A DNA stretch of 64,000 nucleotides from Mycobacterium asiaticum (GCF_001673635.1 NZ_LZMH01000052.1:1-64000), one strand, 5' to 3'. Shown: positions 1 to 11,465, counted from the first letter of the stretch. Made by a program: numbers and translations. Notes: generated from the sequence alone by a model not told the origin.

Positions 1-150
1 TGCCGGCGCGATGCGGGGGGCCGCCGGTGCGATAAAGGATCTGGAGCGACCGCCGAAGTTCCCGCCAGACCAGGGCTTCGCGCGACGCTTTGGACCGTGC
101 GCTGATCGACCTGGCCACCTATTTCCGGGATGCGCTGGTGGTCACGGCGG
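1..150 (+). repeat. Inverted repeat arm A (holB segment)
   Basis: Bases 1-150 match the reverse complement of about 662-811. By eye I count three substitutions (two near 48-51 and one at 143) and one inserted T near 59. The arm covers part of the holB C-terminal coding region and ends where PGRS sequence begins. The other arm continues into the intact holB 3' end. The true extent leftwards is cut by the window edge. Confidence 0.85.
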
Positions 151-319
151 CGCGGGCGGCGCGGGCGCGTCGGCGAAGTACGTGGGCAGCGGCGGCCACG
201 GCGGAGCCGGCGGCGTCCCGGGCCTGCCGCTGGGCACAGGCACCGGTGGCCTGGGCGGGCCGGGCGGCACCAAAGGCGTGATACTTGGCGAGGACGGCCT
301 GCCCGGACCGGGCGGATGA
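1..319 (+). pseudogene. holB fragment joined to PE_PGRS tail (5' end outside window)
   Basis: The first ~150 bases on the + strand encode a piece of the C-terminal part of DNA polymerase III delta prime ([13 protein letters not shown], then, after a one-base insertion near 59, [16 protein letters not shown] in another frame). From about 150 the sequence becomes Gly/Ala-rich PGRS repeats and stops at 319 after DGLPGPGG. The frame is open to the window edge, so the upstream holB part may lie outside. The same holB segment occurs inverted at 662-811. I read this as one junction of an inversion or an assembly misjoin, not as a functional gene. Confidence 0.6.
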
Positions 320-328
320 CGCGAAAGA

Positions 329-404
329 TGGAGCCGCCTAGGAGAATCGAACTCCTGACCTATTCATTACGAGTGAATCGCTCTACCGACTGAGCTAAGG
401 CGGC
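329..404 (-). tRNA. tRNA-Thr (CGT anticodon)
   Basis: On the minus strand a complete cloverleaf can be drawn. The 7-bp acceptor stem is GCCGCCT/AGGCGGC (398-404 with 333-339). The D arm contains AGCTCAGTCGGTAGAGC, the anticodon stem is ATTCA/TGAAT with loop CTCGTAA, and the T arm carries GTTCGATTC. The 3' CCA is encoded at 329-331. The anticodon CGT (369-371) reads ACG, threonine. It lies just downstream of the holB 3' end on the same strand, between the two arms of the inverted repeat. Confidence 0.95.
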
Positions 405-468
405 GCTACCCGATTGTCGGGCGGCACGAGTCTACGGCAGCCGGCCCATCGCGCCCAACTCCGGCAAC

Positions 469-1632
469 TCAGCGCAGTTCCTGCCCAATGGTCGCGACCA
501 TGGCGTCAACCGCGAACTTGGGTTTGACGTTGATCGCCAGCGCCTCCCGGCATTCCAGCACGGCCTCGATACAGCGCAGCAGCCGCTCGGGGCTGGCGTG
601 CCCGGCCAGCGAGCTCACCCGCTCGGCCATGTCGGGATGGTTGGCCCGAACCTGGCCCGCGTCCGCCGAGACCACCAGCGCATCCCGGAAATAGGTGGCC
701 AGGTCGATCAGCGCACGGTCCAAAGCGTCGCGCGAAGCCCTGGTCTGGCGGGACTTCTGCCGTCGCTCCAGATCCTTTATCGCACCGGCGGCCCCCCGCA
801 TCGCGCCGGCAATGCCCGCGGCGCCGCCACCGCCACCGCCGGCGCCTCCTTGGCCGCCATTGCCCAACAGAACGCCGCCCGCACCGCCGACACCACCAGC
901 GCCGCCGGCCCCGCCCACGCCGCCTGCGTCAGCTGCGCCGCCCTGGCCACCGGCGCCCCCGAACCCACCGCCGCCGAATATCAGCGCGCCCTGCCCGCCG
1001 GCGCCACCGTTGCCGCCGGCACCGCCGAGCAGGCCGGCGCCACCTGCGCCGCCCAATCCGCCGAACCCGAGCAGCCGGCCGCCGGCCCCGCCGACACCAC
1101 CGGTGCCGCCGCCAATACCGCCGGCACCGCCGGCCCCGCCGATCCCGATCAGTCCGGCGTCCCCACCGGCCCCTCCGGTGCCGCCCGGCGCACCGGTCGC
1201 GCCGTCGCCGCCGTTGCCGATCAACAACCCGCCGGCCCCGCCCGCTCCGCCCGGCGTCGTTGCGTTGGCCCCGTTGCCGATCAGCGGGCGGCCCAGCAGC
1301 GTCTGGGTCGGGGCATTGATCAGATCAAGCACCGGTTGCAGCGGCCCGGCGTTGGTCGCCTCGGCGGCCGCATACGACCCGGCGGCGCCGGTCAGCACAT
1401 GCACAAACCGCTGGTGGAATGCCGCCGCCTGGGCGCTGAGCTCCTGATACTCACGCGCATACCCGGTGAACAGCGCTGTGACCGCGGCCGAGATCTCGTC
1501 GGCTCCGGCGGCCGGTAGCGCCGAGGTGGGCAGGGCCGCGACCAGGTTGGCCGAGGTCAGCGAGGACCCGATGCGGGACAGGTCCGTAGCGGCGGCGGCC
1601 ACCAGATCGGGGACCGCGATCAACTCCGACAC
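469..1632 (-). CDS. PE_PGRS protein fused to the C-terminus of DNA polymerase III delta prime
   Basis: The 387-residue frame starts with GTG. Residues 1-~95 are a PE domain; ~95-130 hold the PE_PGRS linker with [19 protein letters not shown]; ~130-277 are GGA/GGN PGRS repeats. From residue 278 (position 801) to the stop the sequence is unrelated to PGRS and matches the C-terminal collar region of delta prime (HolB, Rv3644c type): [32 protein letters not shown], then a tail ending IGQELR. HolB is an essential clamp-loader subunit acting in the cytoplasm, whereas PE_PGRS proteins are exported or surface proteins, so this fusion makes little biological sense. With the inverted copy at 1-150 it marks a rearrangement or assembly error. 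The frame itself is clear; a functional product is doubtful. Confidence 0.7.
   Translation of the reverse strand: MSELIAVPDLVAAAATDLSRIGSSLTSANLVAALPTSALPAAGADEISAAVTALFTGYAREYQELSAQAAAFHQRFVHVLTGAAGSYAAAEATNAGPLQPVLDLINAPTQTLLGRPLIGNGANATTPGGAGGAGGLLIGNGGDGATGAPGGTGGAGGDAGLIGIGGAGGAGGIGGGTGGVGGAGGRLLGFGGLGGAGGAGLLGGAGGNGGAGGQGALIFGGGGFGGAGGQGGAADAGGVGGAGGAGGVGGAGGVLLGNGGQGGAGGGGGGAAGIAGAMRGAAGAIKDLERRQKSRQTRASRDALDRALIDLATYFRDALVVSADAGQVRANHPDMAERVSSLAGHASPERLLRCIEAVLECREALAINVKPKFAVDAMVATIGQELR
662..811 (-). repeat. Inverted repeat arm B (holB segment)
   Basis: Reverse complement partner of bases 1-150. On this arm the holB frame is intact ([19 protein letters not shown]) and runs on to the natural stop at 469. 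On the other side, above 811, PGRS coding begins. The ~510 bases between the arms contain the holB 3' end, tRNA-Thr and a PGRS tail. Confidence 0.85.
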
Positions 1633-1664
1633 ACCTCACTATCGGTGTTGCCGGCTGGGACGTT

Positions 1665-2246
1665 TCAGGGCGTGGCTAACCGACAGCGCCCGGCGCGCCG
1701 AAGAGCAAGCCGCCGGCACCGCCGAGACCATCCTTTCCGGGACTCCCGCTGCCGGACCCACCGGCCCCGCCGTTGCCGCCGTTGCCGATCGGCCTGAAGC
1801 GTCCCGCCGGGTGCGCCCTTGCCGCCACTGCCATACAGGAGCCCCCCGGGGCCGCCCGGTCCGCCCGGGGTGGTTGCGTCGGCGCCGTTGCCGACCAGCG
1901 GCCGGCCCAGCAGCGTCTGGGTGGGCGCATTGATTAGGTCGAGGACCGGCTGCAGGGGACCGACGTTGAGCGCTTCCGCCGCCGCATACGAGTCGGCACC
2001 TGCCGTCAGCGATCGTACGAACTGCTGATGAAACGCCTCAGCCTGAAGGGTGACCGCTCGGTATTGCTGGGCCTGCCCGGCGAACAACGCGGACACCGCC
2101 GTCGACACCTCGTCCGCACCCGCGGCCATTACCTCGGAAATAGGAAGCGCTGCAGCAAGATTCGCGACGTCGAGCGATGAGCCGATACCGAGCAGTTCCG
2201 CAGCCACCGACACCAGATATTCCGGGGCCGCGATCAGATAGGACAT
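1665..2246 (-). CDS. PE_PGRS protein, probably frameshifted and truncated
   Basis: The PE domain (MSYLIAAPEYLVSVAAELLG, residues 1-~95) and the linker [19 protein letters not shown] are followed by a few PGRS units. Near 1797-1810 the reading changes from GAPGGTLQ to non-PGRS residues (ADRQRRQRRGRW), while the neighbouring frame carries [14 protein letters not shown] and stops at 1676 after GAPGAVG. A small indel therefore interrupts the PGRS part. A good Shine-Dalgarno (GGGAGGA) precedes the ATG. Even repaired, the PGRS portion would be short. It lies 32 bases upstream of the next PE_PGRS frame and could be co-transcribed with it. An indel error in GC-rich sequence is an alternative to a real mutation. 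Confidence 0.7.
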   Translation of the reverse strand: MSYLIAAPEYLVSVAAELLGIGSSLDVANLAAALPISEVMAAGADEVSTAVSALFAGQAQQYRAVTLQAEAFHQQFVRSLTAGADSYAAAEALNVGPLQPVLDLINAPTQTLLGRPLVGNGADATTPGGPGGPGGLLYGSGGKGAPGGTLQADRQRRQRRGRWVRQRESRKGWSRRCRRLALRRAGRCRLATP

Positions 2247-2317
2247 GTTCGTCCTCCCGCCTTCGGGAAGCCCTCAGCGTATCCCCGTTCCCGCCTCGGG
2301 GCCGGAGTTTGACCAGA

Positions 2318-5027
<2,710 letters not shown>

Positions 5028-5035
5028 TAGTTATG

Positions 5036-5095
5036 GCGAGCAGACGCAAAAGCACCCGCACGCACGGCGTGTCGGGTGCTTTTGCGTCTGCTCGC
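5036..5095. terminator. Perfect 23-bp palindrome, probable bidirectional terminator
   Basis: Bases 5036-5058 are exactly complementary to 5073-5095, with a 14-base loop. The arms contain GCAGACGCAAAAGCACCCG and its complement, so the right arm carries a TTTT run when read either way. It sits between the convergent galE1 and DUF2304 genes, 9 bases after the galE1 stop and 6 before the other stop. A related palindrome with the same GAGCAGACGCAAAAG core lies at 57275-57332. Confidence 0.8.
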
Positions 5096-5100
5096 GCAAG

Positions 5101-5442
5101 CTAGCGCGGCTCGGGGACCTGCGCGCTCTCCAAGGCGATAGCCCGCGCTAGCCGCGCATAGCGCAACTCCAGGTCCTTGAACCGCATATATGTACTCAAT
5201 GTGGTGAAACTGAACGCCATGATCAGGGCATACAGCATCAAATCCGTGCCGCGATTGACTCCGAACCAGTGCGCCACCACCGTCGTGTCATCCGGTCGCA
5301 GCACTGCGTAGATGCCCAGCAGCACGAACAGCACGTAGCCGACCTTGACCCACGCCCGCGCCCGCGCGCTGCGGCGCGATCGCAGCAAGAAGATCAGCAA
5401 CGCGATGATCGAGCCGATCAGCAGCACCTTGATCCAGTTCAT
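5101..5442 (-). CDS. DUF2304 small membrane protein, Rv3632-like PpgS partner
   Basis: The 113-residue protein has three predicted membrane segments: ~5-20 (VLLIGSIIALLIFLL), ~33-48 (VGYVLFVLLGIYAVL) and ~66-80 (LMLYALIMAFSFTTL), with a basic stretch RSRRSARARA between the first two and a charged C-terminal helix. This matches DUF2304 proteins found next to GT2 glycosyltransferases. In M. tuberculosis the equivalent Rv3632 is reported to enhance PpgS activity. It follows ppgS by 13 bases on the same strand, so co-expression is likely. Confidence 0.88.
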   Translation of the reverse strand: MNWIKVLLIGSIIALLIFLLRSRRSARARAWVKVGYVLFVLLGIYAVLRPDDTTVVAHWFGVNRGTDLMLYALIMAFSFTTLSTYMRFKDLELRYARLARAIALESAQVPEPR

Positions 5443-5455
5443 TTCCTCGTCCTTG

Positions 5456-6151
5456 TCAACGCCGAATCCTCCCGCGCAGGAACCCGTCGAAGATGATGTT
5501 GACGCCGTTCAGTAGCGGCTGACCCTTCGACTTGGAGTACTCGGTATAGAGCACCTCGACCGGTTCTTCGGCTACCCGCCACTGGTTTTCGGCGATCATC
5601 ATGACAATCTCGGTGGCGTGGCTCATGCCGCTCATGGTGATGTTCAGCCCGTCGGCGACGGTCTTGTTGAACACCCGCAGACCGTTGTTGGTGTCGGTTA
5701 GGCCCAGCCGCCGGCCACGTCGGCTCAGGCGCGCGGCGGTCTGCAACACCATTCGCTTGAGAAACGGTGGCCGGCTGCCGACCGGCCGGCCGAATCGGGT
5801 GCCGATCACGATGTCGACGTCGCCGACCAGAAGCCGGTCCACCATCGCGGACAGGTCCTTCACCCGATGCTGGCCGTCGGCGTCGAAGGTGGCAAAGACC
5901 TTGGCGCCGGGCTGGCTGCGGGCGTACTCGATGCCGGTCTGGATGGCCGCGCCCTGTCCCAGGTTGATCGGATGGCGCACCAGGTGGGCTCCGGCCAACC
6001 GGGCGATCTCGCCGCTGCCGTCCGAGCTGCCGTCGTCCACGCAGACGACGTTGTCGAAGACCGAGCGCAGCTCGGAGATCACCTCGCCGATGACGGGGCC
6101 TTCGTTGAAGTTGGGGACGACGATCCAGACGTCGCGCGTATCAGAACCCAT
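5456..6151 (-). CDS. ppgS: GT2 glycosyltransferase, polyprenol-phosphate GalNAc synthase (PpgS)
   Basis: This 231-residue GT-A enzyme starts at MGSDTRDVWIVVPNFNEGPV. The family motifs are visible: PNFNEG near residue 13, VCVDDGSSDGSGEIA (first Asp pair), INLGQGAAIQTG, and FATFDADGQH (DxD-type metal site). It resembles dolichol-phosphate mannose synthase. Rv3631 in M. tuberculosis makes polyprenyl-phosphate-GalNAc, the donor for the galactosamine substituent of arabinogalactan; reaction at the cytoplasmic membrane face. The short form lacks extra membrane helices, consistent with reliance on the adjacent DUF2304 protein. The flippase-like gene upstream on the same strand completes a plausible pathway. 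Confidence 0.9.
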   Translation of the reverse strand: MGSDTRDVWIVVPNFNEGPVIGEVISELRSVFDNVVCVDDGSSDGSGEIARLAGAHLVRHPINLGQGAAIQTGIEYARSQPGAKVFATFDADGQHRVKDLSAMVDRLLVGDVDIVIGTRFGRPVGSRPPFLKRMVLQTAARLSRRGRRLGLTDTNNGLRVFNKTVADGLNITMSGMSHATEIVMMIAENQWRVAEEPVEVLYTEYSKSKGQPLLNGVNIIFDGFLRGRIRR

Positions 6152-6186
6152 TGCAAGCCACAAAGTACACGTCGGACCAGGTCTGA

Positions 6187-7458
6187 TCAGCCGTCGGCGC
6201 GTCCGCCACGCCCCAGGGCGAGCAGATGGACGGCGATTCCCACCAGCGGACCGCAGAACAGGGCCACCACGGTGCGGGTCTCCAGCGCCAGCGGCAGCAT
6301 CAGCAACAACCCGGCGGCCACGGTGGCGGCAACCCACCCGAGCGAGTACGCGCGGTGCAGCGCGGCCGCGACCGCCGCCGAACCGGTGAGCGTAAGCAGG
6401 GCGATGGCCACCGCGGCGGCCGTCAGCCACGCCAACAGCGCGCTGCTGGCCTGATAGTCCGACCCGAACGCGGACCGCAGGAGCCACGGGCCCACCAGCC
6501 CGGCCAGCAGCACACCCAGCCCGCCGATCCCCGCGACCAGCAGCGCGGGGGATACCAGCGCGCGCAACCGGTGGCTGCGTTCGTCGACGAAGTGGGCGAT
6601 CAGGTTGCCCTGCATCGCAAAAAGCGGCACCAGCAGCGGCGCCCGGGTCAGCGTCACGGCCAGGATGATCACGCCGCCCTCGGCACCCAGGTCGGCCGAG
6701 GTCGTCTTCAGCAACACCGGGAAACCCATCACGAGAATCGCGCTGGCGCCCGCCGCCGTGATTGAGTGGGCGGCGCCGCGCAGGAACGTCGAAGTGTTGC
6801 CCGGGGTTTGGACGCGCGCCGCGGCGCGCGCCTTCGACGAGCCGACCAGCATGATCAGCCACGCCACCGAGCCGGCGACCGTTGCCCACAGGTATCCGAC
6901 GAGCCCCCAACCGGCCACGAACGTGACCGCGGCGACCGTCACGCGCATCACCGCGTCGGTCACCATCAGCGTCCCGTACTGTCCCCATCGGTCGAGCCCG
7001 GCCAGCATGCCCAGCAGGGTCGAATGCAGGCAGATGCCGGCCAATCCGACGCTGAGCAGGGCGATCGACTCCCCGCGCGCCTCGACGAACACGCGCCCGG
7101 CCCACAGTGGTGAGCTGCCCGCGATCAGGGCGGCCGAGATCAGGCCGACCATCCCCGCCACACGCAGCGGACGGATCCGGGATTCGCCCGGGGCGTCCAG
7201 GTATTGCATGGCGCGGACTTCTCTGGTGGTTTCCTGCAGCAAGCCGTTGGCGGCCCCACCGACCAGCCCGAACGCACCCCAAAACACGCCGAAAATGGAG
7301 AAGCCGCTCGGGGAGAGGTTGCGCGCGGCCAGATAGACCACCGCGTAGCCGCACAGCGCGGTCAGCGCCGTCGCGATACCGACCCGGACGACGCTGCTGC
7401 GCGCGACCGGGCCGACCGACGCCCCCGCGGCTGCCGGTGTGGCCGCGCCGTCCGTCAC
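6187..7458 (-). CDS. Polytopic flippase-like membrane protein, Rv3630-like
   Basis: The 423-residue integral membrane protein has about 12-14 hydrophobic segments and an early NLSPSGFSIFGVFWGAFGL stretch typical of polysaccharide-export (MOP superfamily) transporters. The GTG start at 7458 (VTDGAATPAAAG) lies 17 bases after the ppa stop and gives a length close to the H37Rv homologue. It lies between ppa and ppgS on one strand. I infer that it may translocate a polyprenyl-linked sugar such as the PpgS product, but no direct evidence of substrate is in the sequence. Confidence 0.82.
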   Translation of the reverse strand: MTDGAATPAAAGASVGPVARSSVVRVGIATALTALCGYAVVYLAARNLSPSGFSIFGVFWGAFGLVGGAANGLLQETTREVRAMQYLDAPGESRIRPLRVAGMVGLISAALIAGSSPLWAGRVFVEARGESIALLSVGLAGICLHSTLLGMLAGLDRWGQYGTLMVTDAVMRVTVAAVTFVAGWGLVGYLWATVAGSVAWLIMLVGSSKARAAARVQTPGNTSTFLRGAAHSITAAGASAILVMGFPVLLKTTSADLGAEGGVIILAVTLTRAPLLVPLFAMQGNLIAHFVDERSHRLRALVSPALLVAGIGGLGVLLAGLVGPWLLRSAFGSDYQASSALLAWLTAAAVAIALLTLTGSAAVAAALHRAYSLGWVAATVAAGLLLMLPLALETRTVVALFCGPLVGIAVHLLALGRGGRADG

Positions 7459-7475
7459 CGTGGCGACACTACGGT

Positions 7476-7964
7476 TCAGTGTCCTTCGGTCTTGAACCGC
7501 TCCACCGAACGCTGCACCTCGGCCTCGGCTTCCGCGCGGCCTACCCAGTCGGCGGCCTTGACGTACTTGCCCGGTTCGAGGTCCTTGTAATGCACGAAGA
7601 AGTGCTTGATGGCTTCCAGTTCGTACTCCGGCACGTCGCCGATGTCCTGGATGTGGTCCCACCGATTGTCACCGGCTGGAACGCACAGCACCTTGTCGTC
7701 GCCGCCGGCCTCGTCGACCATCCGGAACATGCCGACCGGGCGCGCCTCCACCAGCACGCCGGGGAACAGCGGCTGCGGCAGCAGCACCAGCGCGTCCAGC
7801 GGGTCACCGTCCTCACCGAGGGTGTCCTCGATGAAGCCGTAGTCGGTGGGGTAGGCCATCGGGGTGTAGAGGTAGCGGTCCAGGCGCACCCGGCCGGTCT
7901 CGTGGTCGACCTCGTACTTGTTGCGCTGGCCCTTTGGGATTTCGATGGTCACGTCGAATTGCAC
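7476..7964 (-). CDS. ppa: Inorganic pyrophosphatase
   Basis: The 162-residue class I soluble pyrophosphatase hydrolyses PPi to two phosphates, pulling cytoplasmic biosynthetic reactions forward. The signature DGDPLDALV is near residues 52-60. The substrate-binding region [18 protein letters not shown] and the later [14 protein letters not shown] and [12 protein letters not shown] match the family. Length and start ([18 protein letters not shown]) are canonical. It is divergent from the carboxypeptidase gene, with ~90 bases between starts, and is followed on its own strand by the flippase-like gene. Confidence 0.97.
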   Translation of the reverse strand: MQFDVTIEIPKGQRNKYEVDHETGRVRLDRYLYTPMAYPTDYGFIEDTLGEDGDPLDALVLLPQPLFPGVLVEARPVGMFRMVDEAGGDDKVLCVPAGDNRWDHIQDIGDVPEYELEAIKHFFVHYKDLEPGKYVKAADWVGRAEAEAEVQRSVERFKTEGH

Positions 7965-8053
7965 GGCTACACACTAATCCAGCGGGTGCCGCGGGGATGC
8001 TTTGCGGCCGGTTCGGCAGAATGGGACGCGACGACAGGAGTGCGACGATCTCT

Positions 8054-9442
8054 ATGGGCCCCAAAAGCTGGCGCAAGTCCACCCACGTGCTGGTCGGGTT
8101 GGTGGTACTTGTGTTCGTCGCTGCCGTGGTGGCCGCGGCCGTGCTGTTCACCACGGGAGGTCACGGCACCAGCGGCGCGCGCTCACCGGTGCCGCCGCCG
8201 CGGCCCCCCACGGTCAAGGCGGCGGTCTCTCCCGTCGCCGACAACGCCGACACACCCAGCGCCGGCGGGGTGGCCGCGGCGCTGGCCGCCGCCGCGGCCG
8301 ATCCCAACCTGGGCAGGCTGGGCGGGCGGGTCACCGACGCCCTGACCGGCAAGGAACTGTGGCGCCTTCTCGATGATCAGCCGATGATCCCGGCGTCGAC
8401 CAACAAGGTCCTGACCGCCGCCGCGGCCCTGCTCACGCTGGACCGGCAGGCCCGGATCAGCACCCGGGTGGTCGCGTCCGCGCAGAACGCGCAGGGTCCC
8501 GTCGTGCTGGTGGGCGCCGGCGACCCGACGCTGTCGGCGGCGCCTCCCGGGGTGGAGACCTGGTATCACGGGGCGGCGCGGATCAGCGATTTGGTCGAAC
8601 AGGTGCACCGCAGCGGCGTGACGCCGACATCTGTTCAGGTCGACATCTCTGCGTTCAGCGGTCCGACGCTGGCGCCGGGCTGGGACCCCGCAGACGTCGA
8701 CAACGGTGACGTCGCGCCGATTGAGGCGGCAATGATCGACGCGGGCCGCATCCAGCCCACCACGGTCAACTCGCGGCGGTCCCGGACCCCGGCGCTGGAC
8801 GCCGGACGGGAGTTGGCCATCGGGCTCGGCCTGGATCCGGGTGCGGTGACGATTGGTTCGGCCCCCTCCGGCGCCCGGCAGTTGGCCGTCGTCCAGTCGC
8901 CGCCGCTGATTCAACGGCTCTCCCAGATGATGAACGCCTCCGACAACGTGATGGCCGAGTGCATCGGCCGGGAGGTGGCGGCCGCGATCAACCGGCCGCG
9001 CAGCTTCACCGGCGCCGTCGACGCCGTCACCAGCCGGCTCAACACCGCCCACGTCGACACCAGCGGGGCCGCACTGGTGGATTCCAGCGGGCTGTCGGTG
9101 AACAACCGGCTGACCGCTCGCACGCTGGACGGCACGGTCCAGGCCGCCGCGGGACCGGACCAGTCGTCGCTGCGCGCCCTGCTGGATCTGTTACCCATCG
9201 CCGGTGGCAGCGGCACCCTCGGGGAACGTTTCCTGGATCGGTCCACCGACCAGGGCCCGGCCGGCTGGCTGCGCGCCAAGACGGGTTCGCTGACTGCGGT
9301 GAACTCGCTGGTCGGGCTTCTCACGGATGCCAGTGGCCGGGTGCTCACGTTTGCGTTCGTGTCCAACGACGCCGGCCCGAACGGTCGCAACGCACTCGAT
9401 GCGCTGGCCTCCAGGTTGTGGTTCTGCGGGTGCGCGACGTGA
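8054..9442 (+). CDS. D-alanyl-D-alanine carboxypeptidase/endopeptidase (peptidase S13), Rv3627c-like
   Basis: The 462-residue exported penicillin-binding protein starts at MGPKSWRKS and has one N-terminal signal/anchor helix (residues ~13-33) and an Ala/Pro-rich linker. The active-site motifs are complete: STNK (SxxK) in MIPASTNKVLTAA, SDN in MNASDNVMAE, and KTG in RAKTGSLTAVN. The family trims D-Ala from peptidoglycan pentapeptides outside the membrane. An AGGAG sequence is 13 bases before the ATG. An upstream in-frame ATG at 8021 is less well placed. The stop overlaps the next gene by four bases (GTGA). Confidence 0.93.
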   Translation: MGPKSWRKSTHVLVGLVVLVFVAAVVAAAVLFTTGGHGTSGARSPVPPPRPPTVKAAVSPVADNADTPSAGGVAAALAAAAADPNLGRLGGRVTDALTGKELWRLLDDQPMIPASTNKVLTAAAALLTLDRQARISTRVVASAQNAQGPVVLVGAGDPTLSAAPPGVETWYHGAARISDLVEQVHRSGVTPTSVQVDISAFSGPTLAPGWDPADVDNGDVAPIEAAMIDAGRIQPTTVNSRRSRTPALDAGRELAIGLGLDPGAVTIGSAPSGARQLAVVQSPPLIQRLSQMMNASDNVMAECIGREVAAAINRPRSFTGAVDAVTSRLNTAHVDTSGAALVDSSGLSVNNRLTARTLDGTVQAAAGPDQSSLRALLDLLPIAGGSGTLGERFLDRSTDQGPAGWLRAKTGSLTAVNSLVGLLTDASGRVLTFAFVSNDAGPNGRNALDALASRLWFCGCAT

Positions 9443-10524
9443 CCGACCCCTCGTCCTCGTCGCCGGGGTCCTCCGGCCTCACTATGGGTAACGCCGTCGA
9501 CTGGGGGTTTGCGGCCACCGTGGGCGAGAAACTGGCCCGCGGCGGGCCGGTGACCTCCGACTACACCCGCCGCCAGGTGATGGCGCAGTTGATGACGGCG
9601 GCCGAACAGGCCGAGCCACCCGTTCGCGACGTCACCGGCCTGATCACCGAGGGCCCCGTGCCACCGGCCCGCGTCGTCGACCGCCCCGAATGGATCCGGG
9701 CGGCAGCTCAATCGATGCGCGCCATGACCAACGGCAGCGAGAAGCCGCGTGGCTTCATCACCGGGCGGCTCACCGGCGCACAGACCGGCGCCGTGCTGGC
9801 GTTCGTGTCCTCCGGCATCCTCGGGCAGTACGACCCGTTCAATTCGCTCAACGGCCAGCAGGACCAGCGCACCGGAACGCTGCTGCTGGTGTATCCGAAC
9901 GTCATCGCCGTCGAGCGCCAGCTGAAGGTCGACCCGTCCGACTTCCGGTTGTGGGTGTGTCTGCACGAGGTCACCCACCGAGTGCAGTTCACCGCCAATC
10001 CGTGGATCGCGGACTATATGTCGAGCTCGCTGGGATTGCTGACCCAGGAGCCCGCCGACGACATCCGTGAGGTGGCCGGCCGGCTCGCCGAATACGTGCG
10101 GACCCGCGGCAACGGTTCGGACGACACCAATGCAAGCGGGATTCTGGGCTTGATGCGCGCGGTGCAGTCCGAGCCACAACGTAAAGCCCTCGACCAGCTG
10201 CTGGTCCTGGGCACGCTGCTCGAGGGCCATGCCGAACACGTGATGGACGCGGTCGGGCCGATGGTGGTCCCCTCGGTCGCCACCATCCGGCGCAGGTTCG
10301 ACGAGCGCCGTCAGCGCAAGCAACCGCCGCTGGCGCGACTGCTGCGTGCGCTGTTGGGTGTCGAGGCGAAGCTCAGCCAGTACACCCGCGGCAAGGTGTT
10401 CGTCGACCAGGTGGTGGAGCGCGTCGGCATGAAGCGGTTCAACACCGTCTGGACGAGCCCCGAGACATTGCCGTTGCCCGCCGAGATCGACCAGCCCCAA
10501 CGATGGATCGACAGGGTGCTGTAG
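9439..10524 (+). CDS. Zinc-dependent (zincin-like) metalloprotease family, Rv3626c-like
   Basis: The 361-residue protein carries an HExxH zinc motif in LHEVTHRVQF, followed by FTANPWIADYM, as in the bacterial zincin_1/DUF2342 family sometimes labelled F420-biosynthesis associated. No signal peptide is evident, so a cytoplasmic location is likely. The GTG start at 9439 overlaps the preceding stop by four bases, and the 3' end overlaps tilS by 22 bases, implying one transcript. The substrate is unknown to me. Confidence 0.85.
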   Translation: MTDPSSSSPGSSGLTMGNAVDWGFAATVGEKLARGGPVTSDYTRRQVMAQLMTAAEQAEPPVRDVTGLITEGPVPPARVVDRPEWIRAAAQSMRAMTNGSEKPRGFITGRLTGAQTGAVLAFVSSGILGQYDPFNSLNGQQDQRTGTLLLVYPNVIAVERQLKVDPSDFRLWVCLHEVTHRVQFTANPWIADYMSSSLGLLTQEPADDIREVAGRLAEYVRTRGNGSDDTNASGILGLMRAVQSEPQRKALDQLLVLGTLLEGHAEHVMDAVGPMVVPSVATIRRRFDERRQRKQPPLARLLRALLGVEAKLSQYTRGKVFVDQVVERVGMKRFNTVWTSPETLPLPAEIDQPQRWIDRVL

Positions 10525-11465
10525 CCCAACTGCGCAGGGCTGTAGAGGAATTCGCGCAGACACAGCTGGTCGATACGGACGCACGGTGGTGCGTGGGATT
10601 GTCCGGCGGCCCGGATTCGTTGGCGCTCACCGCCGTTGCCGCAAAGCTGCGGCCCACCACCGCGCTGATCGTGGACCACGGATTGCAGACCAGTTCGGCT
10701 CAGATCGCGGAAATGGCACGCGCGCAAGCTATTTCATTGGGCTGCGAGCAGGCGCGGGTGATTCGCGTCGAGGTCGGCGGCGGTGGCGGCCCGGAAGCCG
10801 CGGCCCGCTCCGCCCGGTACGCCGCGCTGGACCGCCATCGCGACGGCCCGGTGCTGCTGGCCCACACGCTCGACGACCAGGCCGAAACGGTGCTGCTGGG
10901 TCTGGGCCGGGGCTCGGGCGCCCGGTCCATCGCCGGTATGCGTCCCTACGATCCGCCTTGGTGTCGCCCGCTGCTCGGGGTGCGCCGGCAGCTGACCCAC
11001 GCCGCGTGCGCCGAGCTCGGCCTCGACCCCTGGTGGGATCCGCACAACCGGGACCCCCGCTTCACCCGGGCCCGACTGCGCAACGAAGTGCTGCCGCTAC
11101 TGGAAGAGGTCCTGGGCGGCGGCGTGGCCGAGGCACTGGCGCGCACCGCGACCGCCTTGCGCGAGGACACCGATCTGATCGACGCGATCGCCGCCGCTGC
11201 ACTGCCCGAGGTCACGACGGGAGACGGGCTCGACACCGCCGCCCTGTCCGGGTTGTCCGCACCGGTGCGACGGCGGGTGATCCGGGCCTGGCTGTTAGGT
11301 GGCGGCGCGATCAACCTGACCGACAAGCAGATTCGCGGAGTGGACACGCTGGTGACCGCATGGCGGGGTCAGGGTGGGGTGGCAGTCGGCTCCACGCTGC
11401 GGGGTCGGCGCCTGGTGGCGGGTCGTCGGGCCGGCCTACTTACATTGCGCCAGGAAGCAATTTGA
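10503..11465 (+). CDS. tilS: tRNA(Ile)-lysidine synthase
   Basis: The 320-residue N-type ATP pyrophosphatase has the PP-loop SGGPDS at residues ~35-40 (CVGLSGGPDSLALTA). It also has LIVDHGLQ, HTLDDQAETVLLGLGRGSG and RPLLGVRR, followed by the family's NxDxxxxRxxxR-like region (PHNRDPRFTRARLRNEVLP). The enzyme converts C34 of tRNA-Ile2 to lysidine so that it reads AUA; essential and cytoplasmic. The start lies inside the preceding gene, and hpt follows 38 bases later. Confidence 0.95.
   Translation: MDRQGAVAQLRRAVEEFAQTQLVDTDARWCVGLSGGPDSLALTAVAAKLRPTTALIVDHGLQTSSAQIAEMARAQAISLGCEQARVIRVEVGGGGGPEAAARSARYAALDRHRDGPVLLAHTLDDQAETVLLGLGRGSGARSIAGMRPYDPPWCRPLLGVRRQLTHAACAELGLDPWWDPHNRDPRFTRARLRNEVLPLLEEVLGGGVAEALARTATALREDTDLIDAIAAAALPEVTTGDGLDTAALSGLSAPVRRRVIRAWLLGGGAINLTDKQIRGVDTLVTAWRGQGGVAVGSTLRGRRLVAGRRAGLLTLRQEAI

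Noticed and set aside
598..1518. Long plus-strand open frames opposite the PE_PGRS genes (also 695-1447 and 1466-1933)
   Set aside because: They are Pro/Ala/Arg-rich antisense readings of GGC-type PGRS repeats with no independent domain, start signal or conservation pattern.
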